Shown: positions 1 through 6,684, counted from the stretch's first letter. The stretch is 7,530 nt of DNA from JACJYE01 sp964432875 (GCA_964432875.1 CAYSPJ010000189.1:1-7530); one strand, 5' to 3'. The notes: generated by a model not told the origin, from the sequence alone. Translations and numbers: made by a program.

Positions 1-54
1 AAAGGTTAAAGGTTAAAGGTTAAAGGTTAAAGGTTAAAGGTTAAAGGTTAAAGG
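1..54. repeat. AAAGGTT heptamer tandem array
   Basis: Seven perfect copies of the 7-bp unit AAAGGTT run from base 1 to 49, followed by a partial copy (AAAGG, 50-54) that merges into a G run. The array starts at the first base of the window, so its true length is unknown. On the minus strand it reads AACCTTT and begins 7 bases past the stop codon of the nuclease-helicase gene. There is no variation between copies, which suggests recent slippage expansion. It lies outside the coding frame, so a change in copy number would not shift that gene. Its function is unknown. Confidence 0.95.
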
Positions 55-61
55 GGGGCGA

Positions 62-3000
62 TTAATCGCGCTCGCAAAACGCCATCAACTCGCGGTAGAT
101 ATCGCTTTGCCGCAGCAACTGCGGATTGCCCAGCAGCACCACATGCTCGCGGGCGCGGGTGAGCGCCACGTTCAGCTTGCGGTCCACGCCCTCATCGGAA
201 AGCGAAGATAAAGACGCCAGTTGGCTCAGCGAGTTGGTGCAGAGCGAGATGAGGATGATATCGCGCACGCCGCCCTGATAGCGCTCTACCGTATCGATGG
301 TGAGTATATCCAAAGGTGCCTGCCGCGCTTCCAGTACGCTGCGGATCTGGGCGATCTGGGCCCGATACGGCGTAATGATGCCGATGCTGTGCCCCGCCAG
401 CGGCATGCCGTTGCTGGCATAGATGCGCTGGAAGGCCTCCACCAACTCGCCGATGAGCTGGGCTTCGTGGCGGTTGGTCTTCTGAGTGGTGCTCTCCTCG
501 TCGGGCGGGGTAGGTAAAAAGAGCAGTCGGCGGCTCAAGAGCTGCGCCACCAGCGTGTTGGCCTCCTCCTCGGTTTCGGCAGGGCGGTAAGGCAGCGGCT
601 GCACCTGTTTGAGGTGAGCGGGCAGGCTGGCGGGCAGGATTTTCAGCGAGCCATCGTAGAAAAAGCGGTTGGGGAAGGCCATGATATCCTGGTGCATGCG
701 CCCCTGATGGCTCAGTTGGGCGTAGGCGTGATCCCAGCCGAACTCGATGCAGCGCTTGTAAAGGCGCTCAAAGAAAGAATTGCGCAAGTTGCTCAGGCCG
801 ATGCCCTGGAGCTGATCGTCGTGCACCATGGAAGCCTCGGCGTCTTGCGCCACCACGGCCGGCAGCTGCTTGTGGTCGCCGATGAGGATGAAGCGCTCGA
901 ACTCGGGCAGCAGGCCGGCCAGCATAGGCTCCAGGATTTGCGAGGCCTCGTCGATGATGACGCGGTCGAAGCGCTTGAGCTTGAGCAATTCTGGTTTGCT
1001 GGCCACCGAAGCCAGGGTGCCGACCACGATGCGGTGGCGGTCGATGATGTCTTTGAGCTCTTGCCGGTTGGCGGCCTGCTCGGTCTTGGCGGCCAGCAAC
1101 TGTTCCTGAAAGCGCGGTGCGGTGGCATAGCGCGAGCCGATGCGCAGGTAGTGGCGGCGGATGTCCTGGCGCACCCCTTCCAGGGCGTCGCAGATCTCGT
1201 CCACCGCCCGATTGGTGTAAGCGAGCAAGAGGAGGTTTTCGTTGGTATTGTCCAGCAAGAAGCGCACCAGGTGCTTGAGCATCATGCTGGTCTTGCCGGT
1301 GCCGGGCGGGCCCCAGAGGAGGAAGTAATCCTCAGCGGCGAGGGCCTGGCAGAAGATGTCCTGCTGCTCGGGCGTCAGCTCGGCGGGCACGGCGATCTCC
1401 TCGGCCTGGCCCTCGCGGGGCGGGCGCAGGCCCAGCAGCAGCTGCTGCTTGTCTTTGGGGCAGTTGGCGAAAGCGTAGAGGCTGCGGTACATGCCGTTGA
1501 AGCTGCTGTCCAGCAGATCGTGCTCCAGGTTCCAGAACTCGAACTGCTCGAAGATAGCGCTGTTGAACTGGCGCGAGCGCAGGCGCAGCACCACCCGCTC
1601 GTTGTCCAGCTCGATGATGGTGCATTTGAAGACCTGGTTGAGCAGGGCGGCCTCCTGCTGTTCCTGATAGGGGTAGAGCACGGCGATGTCGCCCTGGCGG
1701 AAATTGGCCAGGGGGTTGGTGAATTCCGTTTTCGCGAAAGCGAGCAGGGGCTCCTCCTCCCCTGCCTTGTTGTCCAGCAGGCGCAGGTGGCTGATGATGT
1801 CGTAGCTATCCTGTTTTTCCGCGTAAGTATTGAGCCAGATGGCAGCCAGGCCGTTGGCGTTTTCCAGCCCCTGGATGCCCGTCTTGGCAAGCTTGTGCTC
1901 GCGGGCGATGAAGCCGGAAAAGGCGATGAAGTAGCGCTGGGCCAGCTCGTCGAGGCGGCCGAAGGACTGGGTGAACTGCTCGAAATTGCGCAGCAGGAAG
2001 CCCTTGAGCGAGGGATGGCGGGCGGGGTCGAGCTTGCCGAACAGACGGCGGCCCTGCTCCAGCAGATCGCCCGCGCCGGGCTGCCCTAAGCCCGCCAGTA
2101 GCCACTCGATGGCCACCAGTTGGTTGCGCACCTGCAGGGCTTCGTATTGCTGGGCTTTGATGCGGGGGGCAAAGCGCAGCGGCTTGTCGTCTTCGCCCGA
2201 GTAGAGGATATAGCTGGCCGGGTCGGCTTCCTTGCCGAAAGCGGAGCGCACCAGCAAGTCGTAAAGCAAGGTCTGCACAAAGTGGGGCGCGCTCTGGCCA
2301 TAGATATTGGGCATGAAAGGCTTGGCGCTCTTCAGCTCCACGATGGCCGCCTTAGGCTGGCCGCGGTAGAGCACGTCGAGCCGCCCCTGCAAGCCGTAAG
2401 TCTCGGAGTAAAAGCTCGGCTCCAGGTAGCAGGACTGGGGGTCGATCTCCTGCTCGGCAAAGCCGCGGGCGACCATCTGCTTGAGGTTGAGGAAATGCTT
2501 CTGCGAGCGCTGCATGATCTCCTTGATCTCGCGGTCTTCGAAGAGGCAGAAAGCCAGGGGGTTGAGNNNNNNNNNNNNNNNNNNNNNNNNNNNNNNNNNN
2601 NNNNNNNNNNNNNNNNNNNNNNNNNNNNNNNNNNNNNNNNNNNNNNNNNNNNNNNNNNNNNNNNNNTTGTACTGTACCCGGATGGCGGCCTCGGGCTGCT
2701 CTTCATCGCGTACCAGCAACTGGCTGTTGCCCTCGTCGTCGCTCAGGGCAACCACCCGCGCCTTGGCTTTGAACTCCCTGGCGGCGATGGGGCGCATCTC
2801 CGCCGGCCAGCGCGGGGGCAGCAACGGCTCCAGCGACTCGGGAACGGGCTGATCGAGCAGGGCTTCGACGACCTGGGCCAACACTTTCAACCCCAGGGCC
2901 GCCGCCGCAGCCCCATCCCCGGGCCGCCCCTGCAAAAGCTCCACGGCTTGCTTGCGGAAGGCATGGATGTAATATTGCAGCGCCTTGTCCACCCCCGCCC

Positions 3001-3202
3001 GATGGCACACGTAGGCGATGCGCGCAAAGAGGGTGGAAAACTGCAGCCGCTCGCGCCGCGTCAGCTCGATAAACAACAGGCCAAGCAGGCGGTAGAGGGC
3101 TTCTGCCTTGCCTGCCTCGCTCAGCTCTTCGTTCCGGCCGATTTTTTCCACTTCCCGGAAAAATAGCTCGGCCAGGGCCGCCTTGTTGGTCGGTTCAATC
3201 AT
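62..3202 (-). CDS. Dna2-like fused PD-(D/E)XK nuclease / SF1B helicase (gap-interrupted)
   Basis: A cytoplasmic ATP-dependent DNA (or RNA) helicase fused to a RecB/Cas4-type nuclease, probably acting in DNA repair or end processing; the exact role is inferred. Numbering is from the ATG at 3202, counting the 100 N as 34 codons (1046 aa). The N-terminal ~180 residues are helical and unassigned. The nuclease core has GRLD (D276), VELK (E289, K291) and QTLLY (Q310, Y314). Residues ~500-545 look like the beta-barrel 1B domain of UPF1/Dna2 helicases. Helicase motifs follow in order: TPEQQ; Walker A GPPGTGKT (631-638); TNRAVD; Walker B DEAS (751-754); GDHKQLP (775-781); QGRMH (833-837); VERYQGG (972-978); NVALTRAREH (1011-1020). 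This set indicates SF1B, normally 5'-3'. The Dna2/Cas4 Fe-S cysteines are not visible. An in-frame GTG at 3253 would add a basic 17-residue leader; I prefer the ATG because a TATTTTCG box lies directly before it. Residues 179-212 are N, so intactness is unproven. Confidence 0.9.
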   Translation of the reverse strand: MIEPTNKAALAELFFREVEKIGRNEELSEAGKAEALYRLLGLLFIELTRRERLQFSTLFARIAYVCHRAGVDKALQYYIHAFRKQAVELLQGRPGDGAAAAALGLKVLAQVVEALLDQPVPESLEPLLPPRWPAEMRPIAAREFKAKARVVALSDDEGNSQLLVRDEEQPEAAIRVQYXXXXXXXXXXXXXXXXXXXXXXXXXXXXXXXXXXLNPLAFCLFEDREIKEIMQRSQKHFLNLKQMVARGFAEQEIDPQSCYLEPSFYSETYGLQGRLDVLYRGQPKAAIVELKSAKPFMPNIYGQSAPHFVQTLLYDLLVRSAFGKEADPASYILYSGEDDKPLRFAPRIKAQQYEALQVRNQLVAIEWLLAGLGQPGAGDLLEQGRRLFGKLDPARHPSLKGFLLRNFEQFTQSFGRLDELAQRYFIAFSGFIAREHKLAKTGIQGLENANGLAAIWLNTYAEKQDSYDIISHLRLLDNKAGEEEPLLAFAKTEFTNPLANFRQGDIAVLYPYQEQQEAALLNQVFKCTIIELDNERVVLRLRSRQFNSAIFEQFEFWNLEHDLLDSSFNGMYRSLYAFANCPKDKQQLLLGLRPPREGQAEEIAVPAELTPEQQDIFCQALAAEDYFLLWGPPGTGKTSMMLKHLVRFLLDNTNENLLLLAYTNRAVDEICDALEGVRQDIRRHYLRIGSRYATAPRFQEQLLAAKTEQAANRQELKDIIDRHRIVVGTLASVASKPELLKLKRFDRVIIDEASQILEPMLAGLLPEFERFILIGDHKQLPAVVAQDAEASMVHDDQLQGIGLSNLRNSFFERLYKRCIEFGWDHAYAQLSHQGRMHQDIMAFPNRFFYDGSLKILPASLPAHLKQVQPLPYRPAETEEEANTLVAQLLSRRLLFLPTPPDEESTTQKTNRHEAQLIGELVEAFQRIYASNGMPLAGHSIGIITPYRAQIAQIRSVLEARQAPLDILTIDTVERYQGGVRDIILISLCTNSLSQLASLSSLSDEGVDRKLNVALTRAREHVVLLGNPQLLRQSDIYRELMAFCERD
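2567..2666. other. Assembly gap (100 N)
   Basis: Exactly 100 N, the conventional placeholder for a scaffold gap of unknown length. It lies inside the nuclease-helicase gene, between an N-terminal helical region and the GRLD...VELK nuclease core. The reading frame is open on both sides and happens to stay in register across 100 bases. The real missing length must be 1 modulo 3 if the gene is intact. Confidence 0.98.
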
Positions 3203-3457
3203 ACGGGGCGAAAATAGGGATTTTTTGGGGAAGTTTCGCTTTTTCGACCTCACTGCCGACCAGCAACTTTAAGGTGTTGCCATAGGGAAGTGGCTGCCGC
3301 ACTGGAGCTGTAAGACCTCCCCCTCCCTACCCCATTGTCCTTCAATGCCTTACCCCAAACCAATACCCCTCCTGGCAAAAAAGTGCTGCCCCTGACCATG
3401 TGCCTGGTACAGCTATGATGCGGGTGAGCATTTTGCACAAGCACCTCCCACGCCCGA
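3203..3457. other. Spacer between sulfatase and nuclease-helicase genes
   Basis: 255 bases without a convincing gene. Short minus-strand open frames cross it but have no family features and overlap the end of the sulfatase gene. I see no strong hairpin with a T run that would end the sulfatase transcript. Close to the helicase ATG, the minus strand carries TATTTTCG (3209-3216), one base off the TAnnTTTG consensus, but with no TTG at the expected upstream distance. If it is a promoter, the helicase message would be almost leaderless. Confidence 0.5.
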
Positions 3458-4975
3458 CTACACCCCAAACACCACCAGCTCCCCATCCAGCACCACCCGA
3501 TAATGGATCACTGGCGGCCAGGCAGGAGGGCGCATGGCGCTTTCCCATTGGCGGAGCTCCTGCTGTAGCCCTTCCAGGATAGCCTGAGCTTCGTGGGCGC
3601 GGTTTTCCTGCTCAGCCGGGTCGGCTTGCAGGTCGTATAGCCAGATGATTTTACGGTGGTCATCGATGATAGCCTTATAGTGGCCCAGGCGGACTGCCCG
3701 GTTGAAGCCAGCGCGCCAGAACAGAGGCGGCACCGGCGGGAAGGGTGCCGCACCGGCGAGGGCAGGCAGGAGGTTTTGCCCATCCAGGCGGTCAGTTGCG
3801 TCGGCACCGCCGGCAGCGGCGATGGTGGCGCCAATATCCAGGTGGCTCGAAGGGCGCGCCACGGCCTGCCCGGCAGGGATCGTACCCGGCCAGGAAATGA
3901 ATAGCGGCACGTTGATGCCACCCTCGAAGAAACTGAATTTGCCGCCTTTATGCGGAGCAGTATCCAGGTGGCCATTGTAGGCGGCCACGCCGTTGTCGCT
4001 AGTAAAGATAATCAAGGTATTTTCCAGTAGCCCCTGCTCTTGCAAGCAGGCCACGACCCGCCCCACAGCCCTATCCAAGGATTGGACCATCGCCGCATAG
4101 ACCCGTTGATGGTGGTTGTCGATATGGCTGAGCTGGCCGTATAAATCCCGGGGCGCTTGCCAGGGGGCATGGGGCGCACTAAAGCTGAGCAGGGCAAAAA
4201 ACGGTTTTTCTTCCTGCGCCTGCATAAAGCCCATGGCTTCCTCGGCGATGGCATCGGTGAGGTAGCGGCTTTCCTGCACGGGCACTTCTCCACGCAAGAT
4301 GGCCCGCGAGCCGTGCCTTTTTTTCCACTGCACCTTATCGGCGAAGAGCGGCACTGGGGCATTCTCCACCTCGGGGCTCCGCGGAGGGGCATAGAGCGAA
4401 TAGGCTTCCAGAAAACCGTAATACTGTTCGAACCCATGGCGCAACGGATGGTGCTGAGGGGCATAGCCAAGGTGCCATTTGCCAAATAAGCCGGTGCGGT
4501 AACCCTGTTCTTGCAGCCGTTCCGCCAGGGTAAAAGCTTCCTCGGGTATGCCGTGGCGGCGAGCCGCCTTTTTGGAGGGCACCCTTTGTTCTGCTGCCGG
4601 CACCCAGCCATCGCGGGCCATGATCTGCCGGGCAAACCAGCGTTGCAGCTTATTGCGCGGATAGCGCTGGTGAGGCTGGAAATCGTATCCCCATCGCTGC
4701 TGGTATTGCCCGCTGAGCAAGGCTAAGCGCGAAGGGCTGCACACGGCCGCCATGGCATATCCCTGCTCAAACTGAGCCCCGCTGCGCGCCAGGCGGTCCA
4801 GATGCGGCGTCTCGGCCAACTGCCCGCCGTAAACCGATAGATCGTACTTGCCTAAATCATCGGCCAGGATTAGCACGATATTGGGGCGCGCCGAGGGCTG
4901 GGCGTGCACTGCCGCGTAAGCGCAAAAAACCAGCATCAGTGCCAGGGTTTGCCGGAAGGTGAAAAGGTCAGCCAT
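3458..4975 (-). CDS. Exported S1-family sulfatase (arylsulfatase-like)
   Basis: Hydrolyses sulfate esters, probably on a sulfated glycan or small aryl/alkyl sulfate, outside the cytoplasm; the substrate cannot be read from the sequence. The 505-aa protein starts with a signal peptide (hydrophobic core LALMLVFCAYAAV, likely cut at VHA|Q, residue 25/26). Family motifs: ILADDLG (D39, D40, metal); CSPSR (79-83), where Cys79 would be oxidised to formylglycine; GKWHLG (K166, H168); SAPHAPW (H269); SDNG (D327, N328, metal); and HKGGKFSFFEGG (342-353, K346). Length and motif order fit the family. A basic stretch at ~100-140, between the CSPSR motif and TLAERL, is longer than in minimal sulfatases. 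The frame extends upstream to an ATG at 5056, but that start would overlap the promoter and place the signal peptide internally, so 4975 is chosen. No sulfatase-maturating enzyme (anSME), SusC/SusD pair or glycoside hydrolase lies nearby, so activation must come from elsewhere. Confidence 0.93.
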   Translation of the reverse strand: MADLFTFRQTLALMLVFCAYAAVHAQPSARPNIVLILADDLGKYDLSVYGGQLAETPHLDRLARSGAQFEQGYAMAAVCSPSRLALLSGQYQQRWGYDFQPHQRYPRNKLQRWFARQIMARDGWVPAAEQRVPSKKAARRHGIPEEAFTLAERLQEQGYRTGLFGKWHLGYAPQHHPLRHGFEQYYGFLEAYSLYAPPRSPEVENAPVPLFADKVQWKKRHGSRAILRGEVPVQESRYLTDAIAEEAMGFMQAQEEKPFFALLSFSAPHAPWQAPRDLYGQLSHIDNHHQRVYAAMVQSLDRAVGRVVACLQEQGLLENTLIIFTSDNGVAAYNGHLDTAPHKGGKFSFFEGGINVPLFISWPGTIPAGQAVARPSSHLDIGATIAAAGGADATDRLDGQNLLPALAGAAPFPPVPPLFWRAGFNRAVRLGHYKAIIDDHRKIIWLYDLQADPAEQENRAHEAQAILEGLQQELRQWESAMRPPAWPPVIHYRVVLDGELVVFGV

Positions 4976-5037
4976 GGAATTTGGAATAAAGCTCTTAGAA
5001 AATGGGCCATGCGCTACTCCTAGCTCAATGGCCGCCA

Positions 5038-5045
5038 CAAATATA
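5038..5045 (-). promoter_or_regulatory. Promoter -7 box of the sulfatase gene
   Basis: Read on the minus strand this is TATATTTG, an exact match to the Bacteroidota -7 consensus TAnnTTTG. It would start transcription near 5030-5033, giving a leader of roughly 56 bases before the ATG at 4975. No clear TTG is seen at the -33 position, so the match rests on one element. It supports 4975 over the upstream ATG at 5056 as the start. Confidence 0.55.
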
Positions 5046-5058
5046 GGTATTTGCATAA

Positions 5059-5349
5059 CTATTTTAGTGCCTGTCTTGATAGCCCGATAAGGGTGCCGAA
5101 GTGGGTTACAACGCCCCCAACTACTTCTCGCGCTGCTACCTTAAAGTATACGGGCAAGCTCCCAGGGCCGACCGTCAGGGCTGATTGTAGCCCAGAAACA
5201 ATCCGCCCTTCGCCCATTTTGTCATTGTCATGGGCCACTATCAACAGCCCCCCCGTGTAATTGAACATTTGTGCTAACATCCTGAACATCTGTGCGGCAC
5301 TGTCCCCGCCCTTTATTCTAATTTTGTGGGTACCCAGATAGATAAACAC
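5059..5349 (-). CDS. Possible small hypothetical protein (96 aa)
   Basis: I do not recognise this frame. It opens with GTG at 5349, with GGAG nine bases upstream, a reasonable ribosome binding site for this window, and ends in TAG. The product would be soluble and mixed alpha/beta, with no signal peptide or clear membrane segment. Visible features are a short internal duplication (AQMF at two places, seven residues apart) and a hydrophobic strand-like GGLLIVAHDND. It uses AGA, AGG and ATA codons, which the neighbouring genes largely avoid, so it may be a chance frame, a decayed gene or an acquired one. No good promoter was found; a hairpin lies between it and hemH. A plus-strand frame over part of the same bases looks less protein-like. 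Confidence 0.3.
   Translation of the reverse strand: MFIYLGTHKIRIKGGDSAAQMFRMLAQMFNYTGGLLIVAHDNDKMGEGRIVSGLQSALTVGPGSLPVYFKVAAREVVGGVVTHFGTLIGLSRQALK
5262..5295. repeat. Imperfect 13-bp direct repeat, 21-bp period
   Basis: TGAACATTTGTGC at 5262-5274 recurs as TGAACATCTGTGC at 5283-5295 (12 of 13 identical). The start-to-start distance is 21 bp, two helical turns or seven codons. In the minus-strand frame it encodes the AQMF duplication. It could be a chance or coding repeat, or a two-site operator. Confidence 0.5.
5319..5326 (+). promoter_or_regulatory. Candidate plus-strand -7 box
   Basis: TAATTTTG matches the TAnnTTTG consensus exactly and is identical to the box used by surE in this window. 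No good TTG occurs 19-21 bases upstream, so it may be weak or a chance match. Its interest comes from a strong terminator on the same strand about 60 bases downstream. Confidence 0.35.
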
Positions 5350-5415
5350 ATCTTATCACTCCAAAAAAACTAAACTTGAGGATGCGGCGGGTCATAACAA
5401 CCCGCCGCTTTTTTT
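5331..5415 (+). ncRNA. Candidate small RNA (~80 nt)
   Basis: Inferred only from its borders: a TAATTTTG box that would start transcription near 5331, and a terminator whose hairpin and seven T end by 5415. No open frame of useful size lies between, and no known RNA family is recognised. The 5' part is A/T-rich and unstructured, with an A7 tract; the 3' part is the terminator stem, a layout common in regulatory sRNAs. It would be antisense to the start and GGAG of the doubtful 96-codon frame on the other strand. Confidence 0.22.
5384..5415 (+). terminator. Intrinsic terminator facing the plus strand
   Basis: A perfect 9-bp stem (GCGGCGGGT, 5384-5392, with ACCCGCCGC, 5400-5408) closes a 7-base loop and is followed at once by seven T (5409-5415). 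This is a textbook Rho-independent terminator for plus-strand transcription. On the minus strand the stem is preceded by A7 and followed by no immediate T run, although a T7 tract occurs about 14 bases later. It is therefore at best a weak terminator for hemH. No plus-strand gene precedes it. Confidence 0.85.
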
Positions 5416-5487
5416 GGCACGTACTTATAGCTGTCTCTCGGACGGCTGCCTTTCGCTGGCCCCACCAATCCTCGATGAATCACTACC

Positions 5488-6510
5488 CTACCCTTTGACC
5501 AAGTCCGCCACCGCCCGGATCCAGCGCGGATCATCATTCAGGCTCGGCACCAAATCCACTTTTTCGCCGCCCATCTCCTCAAATTCCTCCTGGTATTCCG
5601 TACCGATTTCGATGATCGTCTCCAGGCAGTCTGCGACGAAAGCCGGGCTGAAGACCAGAAGGCGCTTGGCGCCAGCTTCTGCCTGCGCTTCAATGATTTT
5701 AGCGGTATAGGGCTTAGCCCACTCCTCAGGGCCCAGGCGGCTTTGGAAAGAAGTGGTGTAGCGCTCCGGCGACAAGCCGAGCTCGGCGGCGATGGCGCGG
5801 GTAGTGGCATGACATTGAGCAGAATAGCAAAATTGATTGACTGCCGAAAGTTGCTGGCAACAGCCCTCTTTGCGCTGGCAGTGGGTGCCGCTGATATCCC
5901 CATTGCGCAGTTGACGGGCAGGCAGGCCGTGATAGCTGAAAATAATATGGTCGTAAGCATCCAGGTCGAACTGCCGGGCGTTGTCGGCGAAAAGCTGGAT
6001 CATCGGCTCGTGGTCGTAGTAGGAATTGACGAAGCGCAGGTTGGGGATAACCTCAGCCTTTGATAAAACCCGCATCACCTCTTCATGCACCGAGCCAGTC
6101 GTCGCCGAGGCATATTGCGGGAAGAGGGGGAACACGATGATATCCGAGACCTGTTGCCGCAGCAGCTTATCCACTGCCGATTCGATGGAAGGGTTTTGGT
6201 AGCGCATCGCCAGTTCCACGCTATACTCCTCGCCCAGGGCATCCTGTACCCCGGCGGCCAGGCGCTCCCCATATACTTTCAGGGGAGAGCCTTCGGGCGT
6301 CCACAGCATTTTATAGAGCTTGGAAGAGCTACCCGAGCGGAAAGGCACGATAATGCCACGTACCAGCAGGGTGCGCGCCAACCAGTTGTAATCCACCACG
6401 CGGGCGTCCATCAAGAATTGAGAGAGATAGCGATAGACATCGCCCCGCTGCGGCGAATCAGGGGTGCCGAGGTTGACGAGAAGTACGCCAGTTTTTCCAA
6501 ATGCTTTCAT
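5488..6510 (-). CDS. hemH: Ferrochelatase
   Basis: Inserts Fe2+ into a porphyrin in the last steps of haem synthesis (protoporphyrin IX in the classical route); acts in the cytoplasm or at the inner membrane face. The 340-aa protein has the family N-terminus GVLLVNLGTPDSP (8-20), the GSPL segment (74-77), AMRYQNPSI (101-109), FPLFPQYASATTGS (127-140), FSYHGLP with catalytic His194, and SPAFVADCLETI with catalytic Glu297. It ends in NDDPRWI and a short tail. His and Glu are 103 residues apart, about 22 more than in B. subtilis (H183/E264). The extra stretch contains five cysteines (C211, C217, C218, C228, C233), a possible Fe-S or metal site. The start is the first ATG of the frame. No TAnnTTTG box was found upstream and no Shine-Dalgarno is obvious. 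No other haem gene is in the window; surE is divergent. Confidence 0.96.
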   Translation of the reverse strand: MKAFGKTGVLLVNLGTPDSPQRGDVYRYLSQFLMDARVVDYNWLARTLLVRGIIVPFRSGSSSKLYKMLWTPEGSPLKVYGERLAAGVQDALGEEYSVELAMRYQNPSIESAVDKLLRQQVSDIIVFPLFPQYASATTGSVHEEVMRVLSKAEVIPNLRFVNSYYDHEPMIQLFADNARQFDLDAYDHIIFSYHGLPARQLRNGDISGTHCQRKEGCCQQLSAVNQFCYSAQCHATTRAIAAELGLSPERYTTSFQSRLGPEEWAKPYTAKIIEAQAEAGAKRLLVFSPAFVADCLETIIEIGTEYQEEFEEMGGEKVDLVPSLNDDPRWIRAVADLVKG

Positions 6511-6652
6511 GGTAGTGTCATTATGATTACTTGCCTGACTTTAACCACGCAAGCCGCGCTAAGTTCAATATCGTATGGTAGAATTGTCGAATCGTAAGCC
6601 TGCACAAACAGCAGCTGGGGCCCGTCAAGTGGAGAAAACAAAACAGGTGTCG

Positions 6653-6684
6653 TTGAGATATACTCACAAAAAGGCCTAATTTTG
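6653..6684 (+). promoter_or_regulatory. surE promoter (TTG - 21 bp - TAATTTTG)
   Basis: TTG at 6653-6655 and TAATTTTG at 6677-6684 are separated by 21 bases, matching the Bacteroidota -33/-7 pattern (TTG, ~19-21 bp, TAnnTTTG). The transcript would begin near 6689, leaving a leader of about 20 bases before the ATG at 6709. There is no purine-rich Shine-Dalgarno in that leader, as is common in this phylum. Confidence 0.75.

Larger units (their letters stand above)
4976..5487. other. 512-bp region without a confident gene
   Basis: It lies between the hemH stop and the sulfatase start. It contains the sulfatase promoter (near 5038-5045), a doubtful 96-codon minus-strand frame (5059-5349), a 13-bp imperfect direct repeat (5262-5295), a plus-strand TAATTTTG box (5319-5326) and a strong plus-facing terminator (5384-5415). 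The stretch 5416-5487 shows nothing recognisable. No tRNA fold was seen. Confidence 0.6.

Noticed and set aside
614..2089. Long plus-strand open frame (about 490 codons) opposite the nuclease-helicase
   Set aside because: It is a mirror of the high-GC coding strand: low-complexity, rich in Leu, Gln, Val, Ala and Gly, with no recognisable domain, whereas the minus strand carries all helicase motifs in order.
2120..3166. Plus-strand open frame (about 348 codons) crossing the N gap
   Set aside because: It depends on the N run for its length and lies antisense to the nuclease region; composition is that of a shadow frame.
3290..3310. Palindrome-like AGTGGCTGCCGCACT as a sulfatase terminator
   Set aside because: Only four base pairs form and no T run follows on the relevant strand.
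3250..3486. Small minus-strand frame overlapping the sulfatase 3' end
   Set aside because: Trp/Cys/Ser-rich composition without family features, overlapping the end of the sulfatase gene; looks like chance.
4950..4975. Lipoprotein signal (LVFC) in the sulfatase leader
   Set aside because: Phe at -1 and aromatic/Ala residues after Cys fit a lipobox poorly; the VHA|Q site downstream is a better type I signal peptidase cut.
6540..6600. tRNA-like fragment (TTCAATAT, TCGAATCG) in the divergent spacer
   Set aside because: No acceptor stem or cloverleaf pairing could be built around it.
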